A stretch of DNA of 64,000 nt. Source: Phoebastria nigripes. Its lineage: Eukaryota; Chordata; Aves; Procellariiformes; Diomedeidae. The notes below the pieces were generated by a model, which did not search any database, was not told the DNA's origin, and saw only the letters and a list, made by a program, of their open reading frames with translations. The stretch spans positions 288,621 to 352,620 of the forward strand of contig JAYKAV010001267.1 in assembly GCA_035582835.1 (NCBI GenBank), written 5' to 3'. Position 1 is the first letter of the stretch. Each line of letters begins with the position of its first letter. A program made the translations under genes and the position numbers. Below, in pieces: positions 51,401 to 64,000 of this stretch.

Positions 51401-53090
51401 GCACAAATTCTGCTAAAAACCAGGGCCCAATCATCCAATCAGCTCTTACTCTTACTTATCCCCTCCCAAACATCCACTTTTTCTGGTTGAGTTTTTTAAT
51501 GTTTATTCTTCACATGCTTCTCTCCCAGCTATTTGCCCTCATCTCTCAGCCTTGGTTCTCTTCCTCTCTTGCTTCTTTCACTGCGCTTGCGCTGAGCAGG
51601 ACATTTATGATACCTTTTGCAACAACCTACAGAGGACCTCTAAAAGACAAGGCCATTACTCCAGAGAAAAATTCATCACTTTTTTTTTTTTTTTAAAATA
51701 GTCACTCAAATACTATTTCATAATTTACTTCAAGAGAAAAAAAAAAACCCACTGATAACGTTTCCTTTGTTTATCACCCTCTATATAATATGCAACCTTT
51801 AACTGCTCCAGCTTATCCTGGAAAAACGTCTTTGTTTTGAATGATTTTTGTCCCCCCAAAACCCACCCTCCTGTACTTTAAACAGCTCCCCAACACTCGT
51901 CCACTCATCATTAAAAGGAAACCAGGTGAACAAACATGCAGGGAACAGATTCAGGCTGTCCCTAAGCAGCAAAGTTTGTCAACATATTTCCACAATAATT
52001 GTTCTCTGTGATGAAATCATCAAAATGCCTGCAAATCCATATTCATCGAAACATGATATACTTCATTCAGTAAAGCCCTTAAAGTAACGTGGGCAAAACT
52101 AAACCACCACTACACAATAAACCAAACACACCCAGATAACAGATAGAAGCACAAAAGGGCCCATTTAATGAGAGAATACTCCTCAGAAAACAACTGCTCT
52201 ATTCCTGACCCATGAGTACTGAAGCTCAGTGAAAGACCTCCAAAATATAAGCCTAGGAACTAAAATTCTAAAACTGTTTGGATAAAAACTAATTGGATAA
52301 AAACTACTAATTCAATAGCAATACTAGTTTTATGGCACCTTGTAAATTCCATTCCTCTTCCCAACCATTTTATGCACCTGATACAATGAACGGTCCATCT
52401 TTTGTATTTAGCTTTAAAGTTTGCTACTTCTGTTCCAAATCTGAAGAAGACCTGCTCAATGGCTTTGTATAACAAAAGATACTACTTTCACTTACAAACG
52501 TGGCCACACATATACCCATTGGATCATCGCAGCTACAGGAGCATGACTACTTTCTATGTTATCCTCCACTAGGAAACATTTGTGGGGTACCTATTTTACT
52601 CCTTTGTCTCTTTTTGTGTTGCAAGATACCTCTTTCTTCCACACCTTAACATTTTCCATCACCTACTTGTATGACTACAGTTTTTCTTCTCCCATCTGTC
52701 TTTTTGTTCCCTATCTCAAATACAGTTCCCAGTTTTCCAATTCACCTTTCTTTCCAATTTCCCCTCTCAGTTGCAAACACAATTTGCTTTTCCCCAATGC
52801 AAGGAATAGCGTTAAAAAAGTTAAAAGAACATCCATGAGCATGTGAGAAACACCCATGCAAACAGTTCTGGGTCATGACACTTGACAGGTATGTCCTAAT
52901 ATTGAATCCAATGTGCATACCAAAAGACCATTCATACCACTCCACCCACCCTGAGGATGAGTTCAATTCCCATTTAACCAGCTGAGGTACAAGATCAAAT
53001 TTTCTAACAGTACAGGCTAGAGGATTTGTTCTCTCAAATTCCATGCTTAAGCTCCTACGCAATGGAAAGCCATCATCTTCATAAATGAAA
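45445..53090. other. Intergenic, 3' flank of MIPEP
   Basis: No recognisable gene. A strong minus-strand donor lies at 46005/46004, with an open frame 46001-46213 in front of it that has no clear acceptor. A 27-base direct repeat is at 47225-47278. A 152-codon minus-strand frame at 52742-53200 begins inside the MIPEP 3' UTR and shows no domain; several frames of that length are expected by chance in 64 kb. Poly-A/T runs are at about 47740 and 51681. Confidence 0.6.
47225..47278. repeat. Perfect 27-base tandem duplication
   Basis: A unit beginning aacactcatctcctgtggtg (47225) repeats at 47252 with no mismatch. The two copies are identical, so the duplication is recent, or it is an assembly artefact. 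Confidence 0.9.
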
Positions 53091-53111
53091 CCAGGTGATC
53101 CAATGGAATTA

Positions 53112-53117
53112 TTTATT
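53112..53117 (-). terminator. MIPEP: Polyadenylation signal of MIPEP
   Basis: TTTATT on the plus strand reads AATAAA on the minus strand, 137 bases after the MIPEP stop codon. Cleavage would fall near 53090-53100, giving a 3' UTR of about 160 bases, a normal size for a housekeeping gene. Confidence 0.6.
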
Positions 53118-53253
53118 ACTGTTCCACCAACATGAATATTCAAACTTTTACAAGTGTTCACCAAGAAGCAAAACCAGTCACAACAATATTTTATCCACAA
53201 TTATTAAGATGGATGCAGTCTTCCATAAAACAATTCAGTTCTGTTGAACATTT

Positions 53254-53348
53254 TTATGAGTCCATGATAAACGTTTCGAAGTCCTGGTCTAAGTCTGAAA
53301 CAAGGGCATCCACAAAATCTTCAACTGAAGGTGATTTCTGAAGCATAC
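53254..53348 (-). CDS. MIPEP: MIPEP last exon (C-terminus)
   Basis: The last coding exon of mitochondrial intermediate peptidase. It adds two bases to a glycine codon, then reads [20 protein letters not shown] followed by [10 protein letters not shown] and TAA (53256-53254). It matches the human end I remember ([20 protein letters not shown], then a DFETFLMDS tail). The acceptor on the minus strand is cggttttacag. The enzyme is an M3-family zinc metallopeptidase (thimet oligopeptidase type) of the mitochondrial matrix that removes an octapeptide from precursors already cut by the main processing peptidase; that is family knowledge. The HEXXH zinc site is in exons upstream of this window. The preceding intron is 8.9 kb. 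Confidence 0.97.
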
Positions 53349-56300
53349 CTGTAAAACCGAGACAACAGATTCTAAGCAAGAATACTATGACCTTGAAAGC
53401 TTTGTCAATAATAATGCTTATTGCTAACTAACTTTTAATGTCACAATATAACAGAAATAGCTATCATGTTTCTTTGTCAAGAAATAAATGCAGTTATAGT
53501 GTACAGGGATTATTTAATTTCTTCAAGCTACCTGTTACACGTTATCACAGAATTGACAAGTTTCAAGACTGTGAACTGATTTTTATCATTACAGTCTTGC
53601 TTAAGCAGGGAATTATATTCATTTTAAAGCAATGTAACCATAGACGCAGTCATTTCCAAATGACTGGAATAAATCAGCGATTGAGTGGGTATCTAAATCC
53701 TTATCTGCCGAGCCTCAGGTATGACAGCGAGAGAAAAACCAACATATTTTCTCAAAGCGTTACACACCTTAAAAGCATTTAATTTAGTAGTTACAGTACA
53801 AATACCTCTAAAATATATCACAAGGCATGAAACATACCCAAACAAATGCATTTTCAGTGCACTGCAGTTTTAGTTTTGCTTTTTTACAGTACCAGGACTT
53901 ACCTTTTATTAAGAATTTTAATTAGTGCATATGTTAGCCGTAGCATATGGCTACAGAATAACAGACAGGCAAATTAGCATAATGAAGAATCATGCTCAAG
54001 TACTTTGTCAGGTAATTCTATATGCAGACCAAGTAAAAATCTCACACCTTCCTCCCCAGAATCCCAGTTTTTAGAAAGCATGAGAATATATCCTGTAAAT
54101 TATTTTCAGATGTTTCTTTGTACTAAACATTACATTGATGTTGGTCTTTTCACTGTTATTAACATTTTCAAGATTATATATGGAAATTTTCTTGTACCAG
54201 AAAAAAAACAGTATAGCTGCCAAATAATGTAAAATTTAATCTTCGTACTTCTTTGAAGTGATCTGTTCTTTCTGACAACTGCCAATGTAAATATAACCTT
54301 GTTCTACCCTTTCTGATCGGCGTACCTACTGAACATAATTTTATATACTTTCACATCCTCAACAATATTTGCTTTCAGTGGAAATTATAATTGCATGCTG
54401 CTAAAAGACTGGAATCTTTTACTATAACACAATGATTCAAAACCCATCAGGAAACAGACCAGCTCGAGGTAATTTTGTGTGAGCAACCGAAAAGAATTTT
54501 CTTGCTAAGACCTCACAGAATCCCATTGCAATCTGATTTAAACATATGTTGCAAGTGTCAACACAAACTGCCATGACCCAGTACATTAATACTGAGCACT
54601 AAAAGGAAAACAAATCTCATACTATATATAGGTTGACTGAAATGCTGTTAAATGAAGTTTGCATCAAGCTATTTTCAAAATGAAAGAGAACAGAATTCAT
54701 ATTTCCAAATACTTGGTAAACTTGTCATCTACTCTAATGTTAGTAAAATTGCTGTGGAATTACTTCTAGTTCACAATGAAAAATGGCTTGCTATACGCTG
54801 GGCTGAGAAACAGATGTGTCCAGATACCAGCTACTAATCTAACCTCCCCAGCGAGCCGTGGCCTCTTGCGGACTCCCTCTCTCAAGTTCCTGAGTGGGCT
54901 GGCTGGGGGACATGCGTATTTGCTCCCTAACAAGGTTGGAAACATTCCAGTTTAAACTCATATTATTTTCCTGCAGTTTTCTCAGAAGTGGAGAGAATGC
55001 CTTAAGAAGGTGACATGCATGGCAGCCCACTGGAACATGTACTGTCATGCATTATTACTGGAGCTTCATCTTAAATTCAGCTGGAGCAGTCCAGTCCCAA
55101 CAATGCAATTCATTTTGCCTTTTTTTGGCCTCATTTTGCCTGAGACATTTACATCTGAACTAACTGGCTCTATTTCTAGAGACTGAACAGTAGGAAGACC
55201 TTCATGGGTGCCACTCATCTGACCTTTTTCAGAGGTCTACTTTATGATGAGATGAGTTGTGCCTATGAAGAACCTACTTTTCCCTGTATCCCAGAAAGGA
55301 AACCTGGGTGACTAGCTCAGGTATAAAAATCTCAAGCTGGTGAAATTATTCCTTCCTTCCAATTTTTAAGATGTGGCTCTATGAAAGAACCATTTTCTAT
55401 AGCCAATATGCCCTTTTCTATCAGATATCAATATGGAGGGATGACTGTAATGCTGCATAGACAGTATATAAAGATGGCCATAATAGACATAACCACGACT
55501 CCCCAAGCCCCAAAATACAAAACCCCCCTTCCAATACTGACTTCATAAAAAACAGCCAGCNCAAATGATGTTTAGCCAATTCTTTTGACACACTAAAATT
55601 TATTCTGCGGTGGACAATTCTTAAAACTATGATTATTGATACATTGCAAAAGAAGAAAAGCTAACAGTATAATGATTAGGGGGAAGAGAAGAGACTGATA
55701 CTGGGATTATCTTCAAGTAGATTTAATTTCCCTCTTACATAAAAAGGGCAAATCATAACAAAAACATTCCAACCCTGGATATTACAAAATGAGTAAAAGA
55801 AACATAATTAACTACAGTACACTTGGATGTATTTTAGTGCAGCTGAATACTGTCTTACCAAATCTCACTCAAAACTTGTTACAAATTGCATTCATTTAGA
55901 CTCCACATGGTTTGCTTTAAATATGTAGGAGAATTCAAAATCGTTCTGGCAATAGTGATGTCAAATGACCTCCTACCCAGTAGTTCCAACTTTTGATAAT
56001 ACAAACAGATTTCATATTTCTTGCATTAGCGGTCTACTGCATTGCTATTTTCCCATCATTGACATCAAAAGCAGACACTAGCAGAATTTGCTTTTGCAAG
56101 GGAATGATGAAGAGTAACTGAGGCCATTGCTGAAGAACTCCTACTGTAGTAAAATGATCGTGCCCTTATGAAATAAGTAACTGCAGATTTCAGATTAGAC
56201 AACTCCAAAAGAAACAGACACTGATAGTATTTCCGTGTTTTAACCTCTTGCTCTACACAAATGTGTTAAGAATGGTCATGTCTCCCTTTAAACTCCATTA

Positions 56301-57532
56301 AAATATATCAAAGCAAGATCAGCTTTGATATATTGTAAGTACTCAGCACTTCAGTCTAAATGATTTAGTAAGATGTCCACAAGGTCTGATGGTTGCAGTT
56401 TTAAAATCTAGGAGTTATTTTATATGTTCAGCCCAACTCCTATTTCAGCTCAGTCTCTCCCAAGCCTAAGGCAACTGCATAGCTTATCTTCTCTGCTTTG
56501 AAGTTTTCTTTCACATTACAGCACTGTGGTTAACCACACCCTTTTGAGAGATGGCTAGCTATAACCTACAATCACTGAAAGCTGGGAGAAGAATAAAGCC
56601 TGTGGCAAAATTTGGCCTCTGCCCCTTTGGAACCCTAATTATTTTGGGTCCATGTAGTTTGAGTTAACGTATGTTGCCATTCACATCACCTTTTAGGATT
56701 TATGCATATTCCTTATACTTTCAAAGAGACATTACAATCATTATCTGAAGATTTTTACAGCCTCTTCAAATCACAATTATTCCACGAAGTACAATTTGAG
56801 GCATGGAAAAACAAATTTTCAAACTGCATTGGAGCAAATGCGTGTTAATTTACAGATTCAGTTGGTTTGATTACCATGTATCCACACAGCTGAGTACGTC
56901 TGTCTGCAATATAATACAGCATTAACAAATCAAGAACACAACTTCACATGTATTTTGCATGAGGATTTCTTCAGAGACCCAAAGGGCAATGTGACTGCAT
57001 CAAAACTGCAGGAGAAGCGCACTCCAGGGTATGCTCCATGCTCTCAGTTCCCAGATCATCCAACCCAGTACTCTTCACACTGCAATTCACTTTCTGCCTA
57101 TTCACCTGGCTTTCTTTCCAGTCAGGGAGTGCCAAGGGAGAGAGGGGGGGATGGTGCACACCTGAATCTTGTTCAGACCTGCAACCAGCACACAACTGGA
57201 CCTGAAAGGGACACCTGGGTTACGTATCTTCAAAGGAATTTGGAAACCCTAATGCCATGTAGTCCTGGGAAGGAGAGGGTCTGAAAGAGCCATGTGGCCA
57301 ACCCAAAATGACAGAGGAATCAATTTCTTCTCAAACTGTATTTCCTCTCTAAGGAAAAAAAAAATAACAAGCCTCTTGGACAAAGCATTGTTCACTCATT
57401 TTTTAATTGCTCCTGCTATCCATATTTGTGACTATTTCTGTATTTTGGAGATTATCAAAGGGGTAAAAAGGGTCACTTCAGAATATGTTAAAAAAGGTTT
57501 CATAAAGCCTTTGTGGTTTTGGGGGGGTTTTT

Positions 57533-57556
57533 TTTGTTTGTTTGTTTGTTTGTTTT
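57533..57556. repeat. TTTG microsatellite
   Basis: About five to six copies of TTTG follow a poly-G/poly-T run (57521-57535) inside the MIPEP intron. Length is likely variable between individuals. Confidence 0.9.
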
Positions 57557-58649
57557 AAATGGAAACAAATGCCAAGAGAATCAAATCCAAACAACAACAA
57601 CAAAAAGTATATTGTGTTTTCTAATTAAAGACTAGTCCAAACAGGAATCTTGTCAGTAACTCCACTGGATGGCAGGTCAGATCCTTTATCTTCCCTAATC
57701 AGTACATCTATGGAATCATGTGGGAGAAAGATGAAAAGCTAGGGTCATATCCAAACACAAAAGAAAGACAATAGATAGCTTCTGAGAAGAAAATCATAAC
57801 AAAGAAACTGTATAAATGAAAGGCGCTTGTGAAGTTATCTGTTATCAAACAGTCCATTAATATGGCTAACTTCACGGAAGCACTTCAAGGGTGAGGCTAC
57901 ATATGTGCATCCAGAAGTAAGACTTGTACAAGCGCATTTCTTTATATTAAAAAAATGCCTGAAATAACAGCCTACGGAACTTACGGTTTTTGAAATACAG
58001 CACTAGTGAGCACAGAATCTGGACTGTTTCCCTGAAGAAGAGTAAAATCAACAAGCTTTTAAGTTTGGTGGAATCTGTCTTTAATCAGGAATCTGTTCGG
58101 TCATCTGCTATGGGAGCGCAGTTTTGCAACTGATGAAAACCAGCAAAAGATGGAAATCAAGTATTCTGGAACATGCATAATGAAAAGGAAAAAATGCAGC
58201 AAAAGGAGTCAGAAGCTGATTGAACCTAAACAAATTAAAGAACAAGTAACTGTTCCTACTTTTCTCCTTAAATTCTCTATTTTTGTAATAAATACAGAGC
58301 AATTAAGTATAAACATATAATAAGCTTTTCCATCATGTGTGTTCTAGGATTTAACCTCAAATAATCCCAAACAAGCAATCAAATTATTAACTTGTCAAAA
58401 GACCTGAGTCACCTCAATTTCATTTTTCAGGGAGTCATTCAAGCATGGTTGTTTAAGTTTTGCACTGTCTACAGATGAACATCACAATATGCACAGGCAA
58501 GGAATCTGCTGATGAATTCTGGTTATTTTTATTATGTTGAATATCTTCTAAAATTTCTGTTTAAAGTAATATTAAAGAAATTCAGAGTATAAAAGTGAAA
58601 CTCAAAACATAAAAGTGGCCAGTGCGATAATCTGAAGCAAGGAATATGT

Positions 58650-60110
58650 ACCCTTGGTGAAAGAGGATCAGATCAGGGAATATTTAAGCAATCTGGACAA
58701 AGCCCACAGGCCCTGATGGGATGCTGAGGCAGCTGGCAGATGGCATTGCAAGGTGACTCTTGGTAATCTTTGATCAATCAAGGCCACTGGGAGAAGTGCC
58801 AAAAGACTGGAGAAAAGGAAATGTCACTCCTATCTTCAAGAAGGGCAAGAATGAGAACCCAGGAAACTACAGGCTGGTTAGTCTCACCTCAATCCCTAGG
58901 AAGCTGGTGGAGCAGCTAATCCTGGAAACCATTTCCAGGCACCTGAACAACAAAAAAATCATCAAGAATAGTCAGCATGGATTCACCAAGGGCAAGTCAC
59001 GCTTAACCAACTTAATAAACTTCATATGACGAAACAACTGGCCTGGTAGATGAGGGGAGAGCAGTGCACATCGTCTACCTGGATTTCAGTAGGGCCTTTG
59101 ACACTGTCTCCCATAAGATCCTCACAGAGAAGCTGTTGATGTACAGGCTGGATGATCAGACAGTGAGGTGGATTAAAAATTGGCTGTACGGCTGGGCCCA
59201 GAGGGAGGTGATCAGTGCCACAAAGTCTAGTTGGAGGCCAGTAACTAGCAGGGTACCCCAGGGGTCAATAATGGGTCCGGTCCTGTTTAACATCTTCATT
59301 AATGATCTGGATGATGGGGCAGAGTTCAACAAAGAGAAGTACAAAGTCCTGCACCTGGGGAGGAACAACCCCAGGCACCAGTATATGCTGGGGGCCAGCC
59401 AGCAAGAAAGCAGTTTGGCCAAAAAGGACCTGGGGGTCCTGCTGGACACCAAGTTGAACATGAGCCAGCAGTGGGCCCTTGCTGCAAAGAAGGTGAGTGG
59501 CATCCTGGGCTGCATTAGGCAAAGTATTGCCAGCAGGCTGAGGGAGGTGATCCTTCCCCTCTACTCAGCACTGGTGAGGCCACACCTGGAGTGCTGTGTC
59601 CAGTGCTGGGCTCCTCAGTACAAAGAGAGACATGGACATACCTGAGAGAAACCAACAAAGGCCCACTAAGATGACTGAGGGACTGGAGCATCTCTCCTGT
59701 GATGAAAGGCTGAGAGAGCTGGGGCTGTTCAGCCTAGAGAAGAGAAGGCTCAGGGGATCTTATTAATGAGTATCAATACCTCAGTGAAGGGAGGGTGCAA
59801 AGAAGATGGAGCCAGGCTCTTGTCAGTGGTGCCTAGTGACAGGACCAAAGGCAATGGGCACAGACTGAAACACAGGAGATTCCCTCTGAACATCAGGAAA
59901 CACTTTTTCTCTGCGAGGGTGACCAAGCAGTGGCACAGGTTGCCCAAGGAGGCTGTGGAGTCTTGCTCCTTGGAGGTATTCAAAAGCCACCTGGACATGG
60001 TCCTGGGCACCCAGCTCTAGCTGGCCCTGCTTGAGCAAGGGGGTTGGACTAGACGACCTCCAGAGGTCCCTTCCGACCTCAACTATTCTATGATTCTGTA
60101 ATTCTGTGAA
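58650..60110 (+). mobile_element. CR1 LINE copy with deleted active-site box
   Basis: About 1.46 kb of CR1 in the MIPEP intron, opposite to the host gene. It starts in the reverse transcriptase N-terminal region (PLGEVPKDWRKGNVTPIFKK at about 58783, then NYRLVSLTSIPRKLVEQLIL). It changes frame near 59025, goes on through [16 protein letters not shown] and [20 protein letters not shown], and ends in the tail ctatgattctgtaattctg (60089-60107). Immediately after NDLDDG the sequence jumps to [16 protein letters not shown]: compared with the CR1 copy at 44451-45444, about 41-43 codons are gone, including the FADD catalytic box. Further shifts occur near 59640 and 59760. Another gap appears near 58722, by comparison with the CR1 sequence I remember. 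It cannot encode an active enzyme. Confidence 0.95.
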
Positions 60111-62282
60111 AACATCTTGAAAACTTCTGCCATTTTTTGTAAATCATAGTCTGTGCTCTTATCACCAGTATCACTCATGCTAATGCTGACACAGAGGAGT
60201 AACTGCTGTCTGGTTCTCCTATTACACATGAACAAACACACCAGCAGGTGCACTACAGTTACTGACCTTGAAGTGACACACAGTTCTGTTCAGTGGTTTA
60301 TGGATTTACTCATTTAAAGAAAAAAATTAAAAATCAAACTGTGTATCTTTTATACATAGATTTTTTGGTCACATCATAAAAGATCCCATTATTCTACCAT
60401 TAACGTCAAGTTCACTGCCCTGTAGTATGCACAACTGTTCCTTAAACACATCTTGCTCTCTTCTTCAAACGCCAGGCCGCACAGCTATCGCCTCTTCATC
60501 ATTCACCATTGGTCCTGACAACTCACCGATGAACTATCTGCACTAAATGAATAGAGAACTATAAGCGTGAGGACTATGAATATTGAAATGCCTGAAACAT
60601 CTAATTACTGCATTACAAGAGTTAAACTTGTTTGTATGCTTTCACTGCACCTTGCCAGACTTCATCATATTTGGATTTCCTTTAAACTTAAAATAAACTT
60701 GGAATTTCCTGGACTATGATGCAGCTTTTGCAGATTAATTTCAGTAGCAAGTTTTATCCAAAATAACTGATGCATACTCTCAACCCCAAACTGATTGTAC
60801 CATGGTTCCACTGTGTTCTCTCACATGCAAGGGGGAAAGCCAGTTGTACTTCCATAGATTTTATGTAAGTCCATCCACAGATAAATTTTGCAAACTTCAT
60901 TCAAACAATATTTGATTCAAGGGAGCACAATGCCAGCAACTTCAACATAGCCTCTAGGACATTCCAGGAAGATTCCCAGAAATAGAAGACATGATAAGCA
61001 TAACTGGTGTTTAAAAACATTCTTTCTTTCTCTACCATATGACTTACAACATAGTAATTGGATTTGCTTGTAAAGATGTACGTTCCTGTCTTGCAACTAC
61101 CTAATCCACAATTTTGGGCTACAGTTTTTTGAGGTTACAAACACAGACTTTTCAAAAACAGTAAAGAAAGGCAAGTTTGCAAAGTCATGCTGAATGAAAA
61201 GTAACCCTGTAAATCAGAAATATAACTAGACTGATTTAAAGAATATATAGTTGCTTAATATATGATGAGTCTAAGGAGAGCAGAGGTTATGGCCTCAAAT
61301 GTAAACAGATGGGTCAAAAAACTGAAATGTTCTAGTTATGAAACTGCGCCAATCTCATGATGAAATACAAACACATTACCACTGTATTCCTTATCTGTAG
61401 AAAAAACCCCGCAACTTCCAGTCTACCAAACTGGAGTGAACAGAGGCCAATGAATTAATATTCATCCTTAATATTAAGAACTTCAGAGCGAATTGAAAGA
61501 TGCCCTATTAGATGAAGTACTTACTAAGTGCTCATATCAGGAACAGCGACACTAATGCAAAAATGTTTGGTTTGAATACNGCGACATTACAGAGGAAAGT
61601 CTTTATCCTGATCTCATTGATAGATTTGAGATAAAGTCAGCAGTTTCTCAAACTTGTTTCATTCTCCTGACATTATTTTTTTTAATATATGAAGTATAGT
61701 ATTTTTGCTATCGCTATGAATGATTTTTAAAAGTTATTTTCCAGATTCAAAAGGCAAATATGGTATTGAGAGGAATAATGAACCACGTTTCTTTATTACA
61801 GTCTTCAGACTTCCATTTCATGAGAATGTATACTCAAAGTACTGATACAACCAAAGCTATTTTGATGATGCTAAAATGACACGGCCAAAACAAGTTCAAA
61901 GTCTTGTATACAAAATAACCAGATCTATTATGAATTCCATGTATGTAAAAGTTACTCATTTTTTGTATCCAAAAATGGTGTCATCTATCTTCCTTCAAGT
62001 ACGTGATACTCTTATTCTGAATTCTTTAGACAGCCTTGTAATACAACCCCTTCCAACACTTCACCCCAACTATCTGTGTGGTTTTTATTCTGTGTATCAC
62101 AAGGAGCTCTACTGACCATGACACAAAGTTGACGACCAGTTCACTTAACTAAATAAATGAACAAGTTTTCTTTCCCAAATCCAATGAAAATCATGATTAG
62201 ACTAAAAAGACCAAATTGGGAAATGCAGTTAAATTATTTCTTCCTTAAGCAAGGGAATAAAAGAGTTCTAATTTTTTTCTAC

Positions 62283-62356
62283 CTTGAACCATAAGTATGG
62301 GCTCTTTTCCACCGCCGTGTGCCAGCATCTCTCTACGATAACGCTCACCCATTGCC
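62283..62356 (-). CDS. MIPEP: MIPEP penultimate exon
   Basis: A 74-base exon. After one base that completes an arginine codon it encodes [20 protein letters not shown] then LMVQ, and leaves one G for the next exon's glycine codon. It follows the human sequence I remember ([20 protein letters not shown]). The acceptor is gtttctccag and the donor GTAGAA. The HGGG turn and basic helix belong to the C-terminal part of the M3 peptidase fold, where the corresponding residues of related enzymes help line the active-site channel (family knowledge). The phase agrees with both neighbouring exons, so the three coding exons join cleanly. Confidence 0.97.

Positions 62357-64000
<1,644 letters not shown>

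Larger units (their letters stand above)
53349..62282 (-). other. MIPEP: MIPEP last intron
   Basis: AT-rich intron of about 8.9 kb between the last two coding exons. Its donor is GTAGAA (weak at +4) and its acceptor cggttttacag. It holds a CR1 copy at 58650-60110 and a TTTG microsatellite; I saw no other gene. The other open frames of 60-114 codons have no recognisable features. Confidence 0.85.

Noticed and set aside
52742..53200. 152-codon minus-strand frame just after MIPEP
   Set aside because: It starts in the MIPEP 3' UTR, crosses its polyadenylation signal and resembles nothing I know; a few frames this long are expected by chance.

Overview
This window is nuclear DNA from a bird. Genes are split by AG/GT introns, three CR1-type LINE fragments of the avian kind are present, and there is an LTR-like element whose 3' half I associate from memory with many bird genomes. 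The species cannot be fixed from the sequence. Scattered single N bases and one 15-N run point to a draft short-read assembly. The gene order, TNFRSF19 on the plus strand facing MIPEP on the minus strand, is the one I recall for human chromosome 13q12, so this is a conserved tail-to-tail pair.

Layout. Bases 1-20896 appear to be one long TNFRSF19 intron; I find none of the cysteine-rich extracellular exons there, so they should lie upstream. Bases 20897-25886 carry the last four coding exons, 261 residues: the membrane span and the whole cytoplasmic tail. A long 3' untranslated region follows, possibly with a spliced intron, ending at a good polyadenylation signal at 30033. The interval from 30056 to about 53090 is intergenic. 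It holds an LTR-like element of about 1.15 kb flanked by a short direct repeat (36400-37551), a CR1 copy with reverse transcriptase sequence (44451-45444), and a weak candidate spliced minus-strand transcript (43.4-46.0 kb). From about 53090 to the end is the 3' end of MIPEP, read leftward: three coding exons (63246-63125, 62356-62283, 53348-53254) and their introns, one holding a full-looking but broken CR1 copy (58650-60110).

The two genes do unrelated jobs. TNFRSF19 (TROY) is a TNF-receptor-family membrane receptor; MIPEP is a mitochondrial matrix peptidase that trims imported precursors. Nothing suggests they work together beyond sharing a convergent locus. No RNA gene, CRISPR array or prokaryotic feature was seen, and I found no convincing new biological system. 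The most useful observations are the LTR-like element with its internal repeat array, the CR1 copy that has lost its reverse transcriptase active-site box by an apparently in-frame deletion, the Pumilio-site cluster in the TNFRSF19 3' UTR, a relic tRNA-derived SINE, and the unassigned minus-strand exon candidate.
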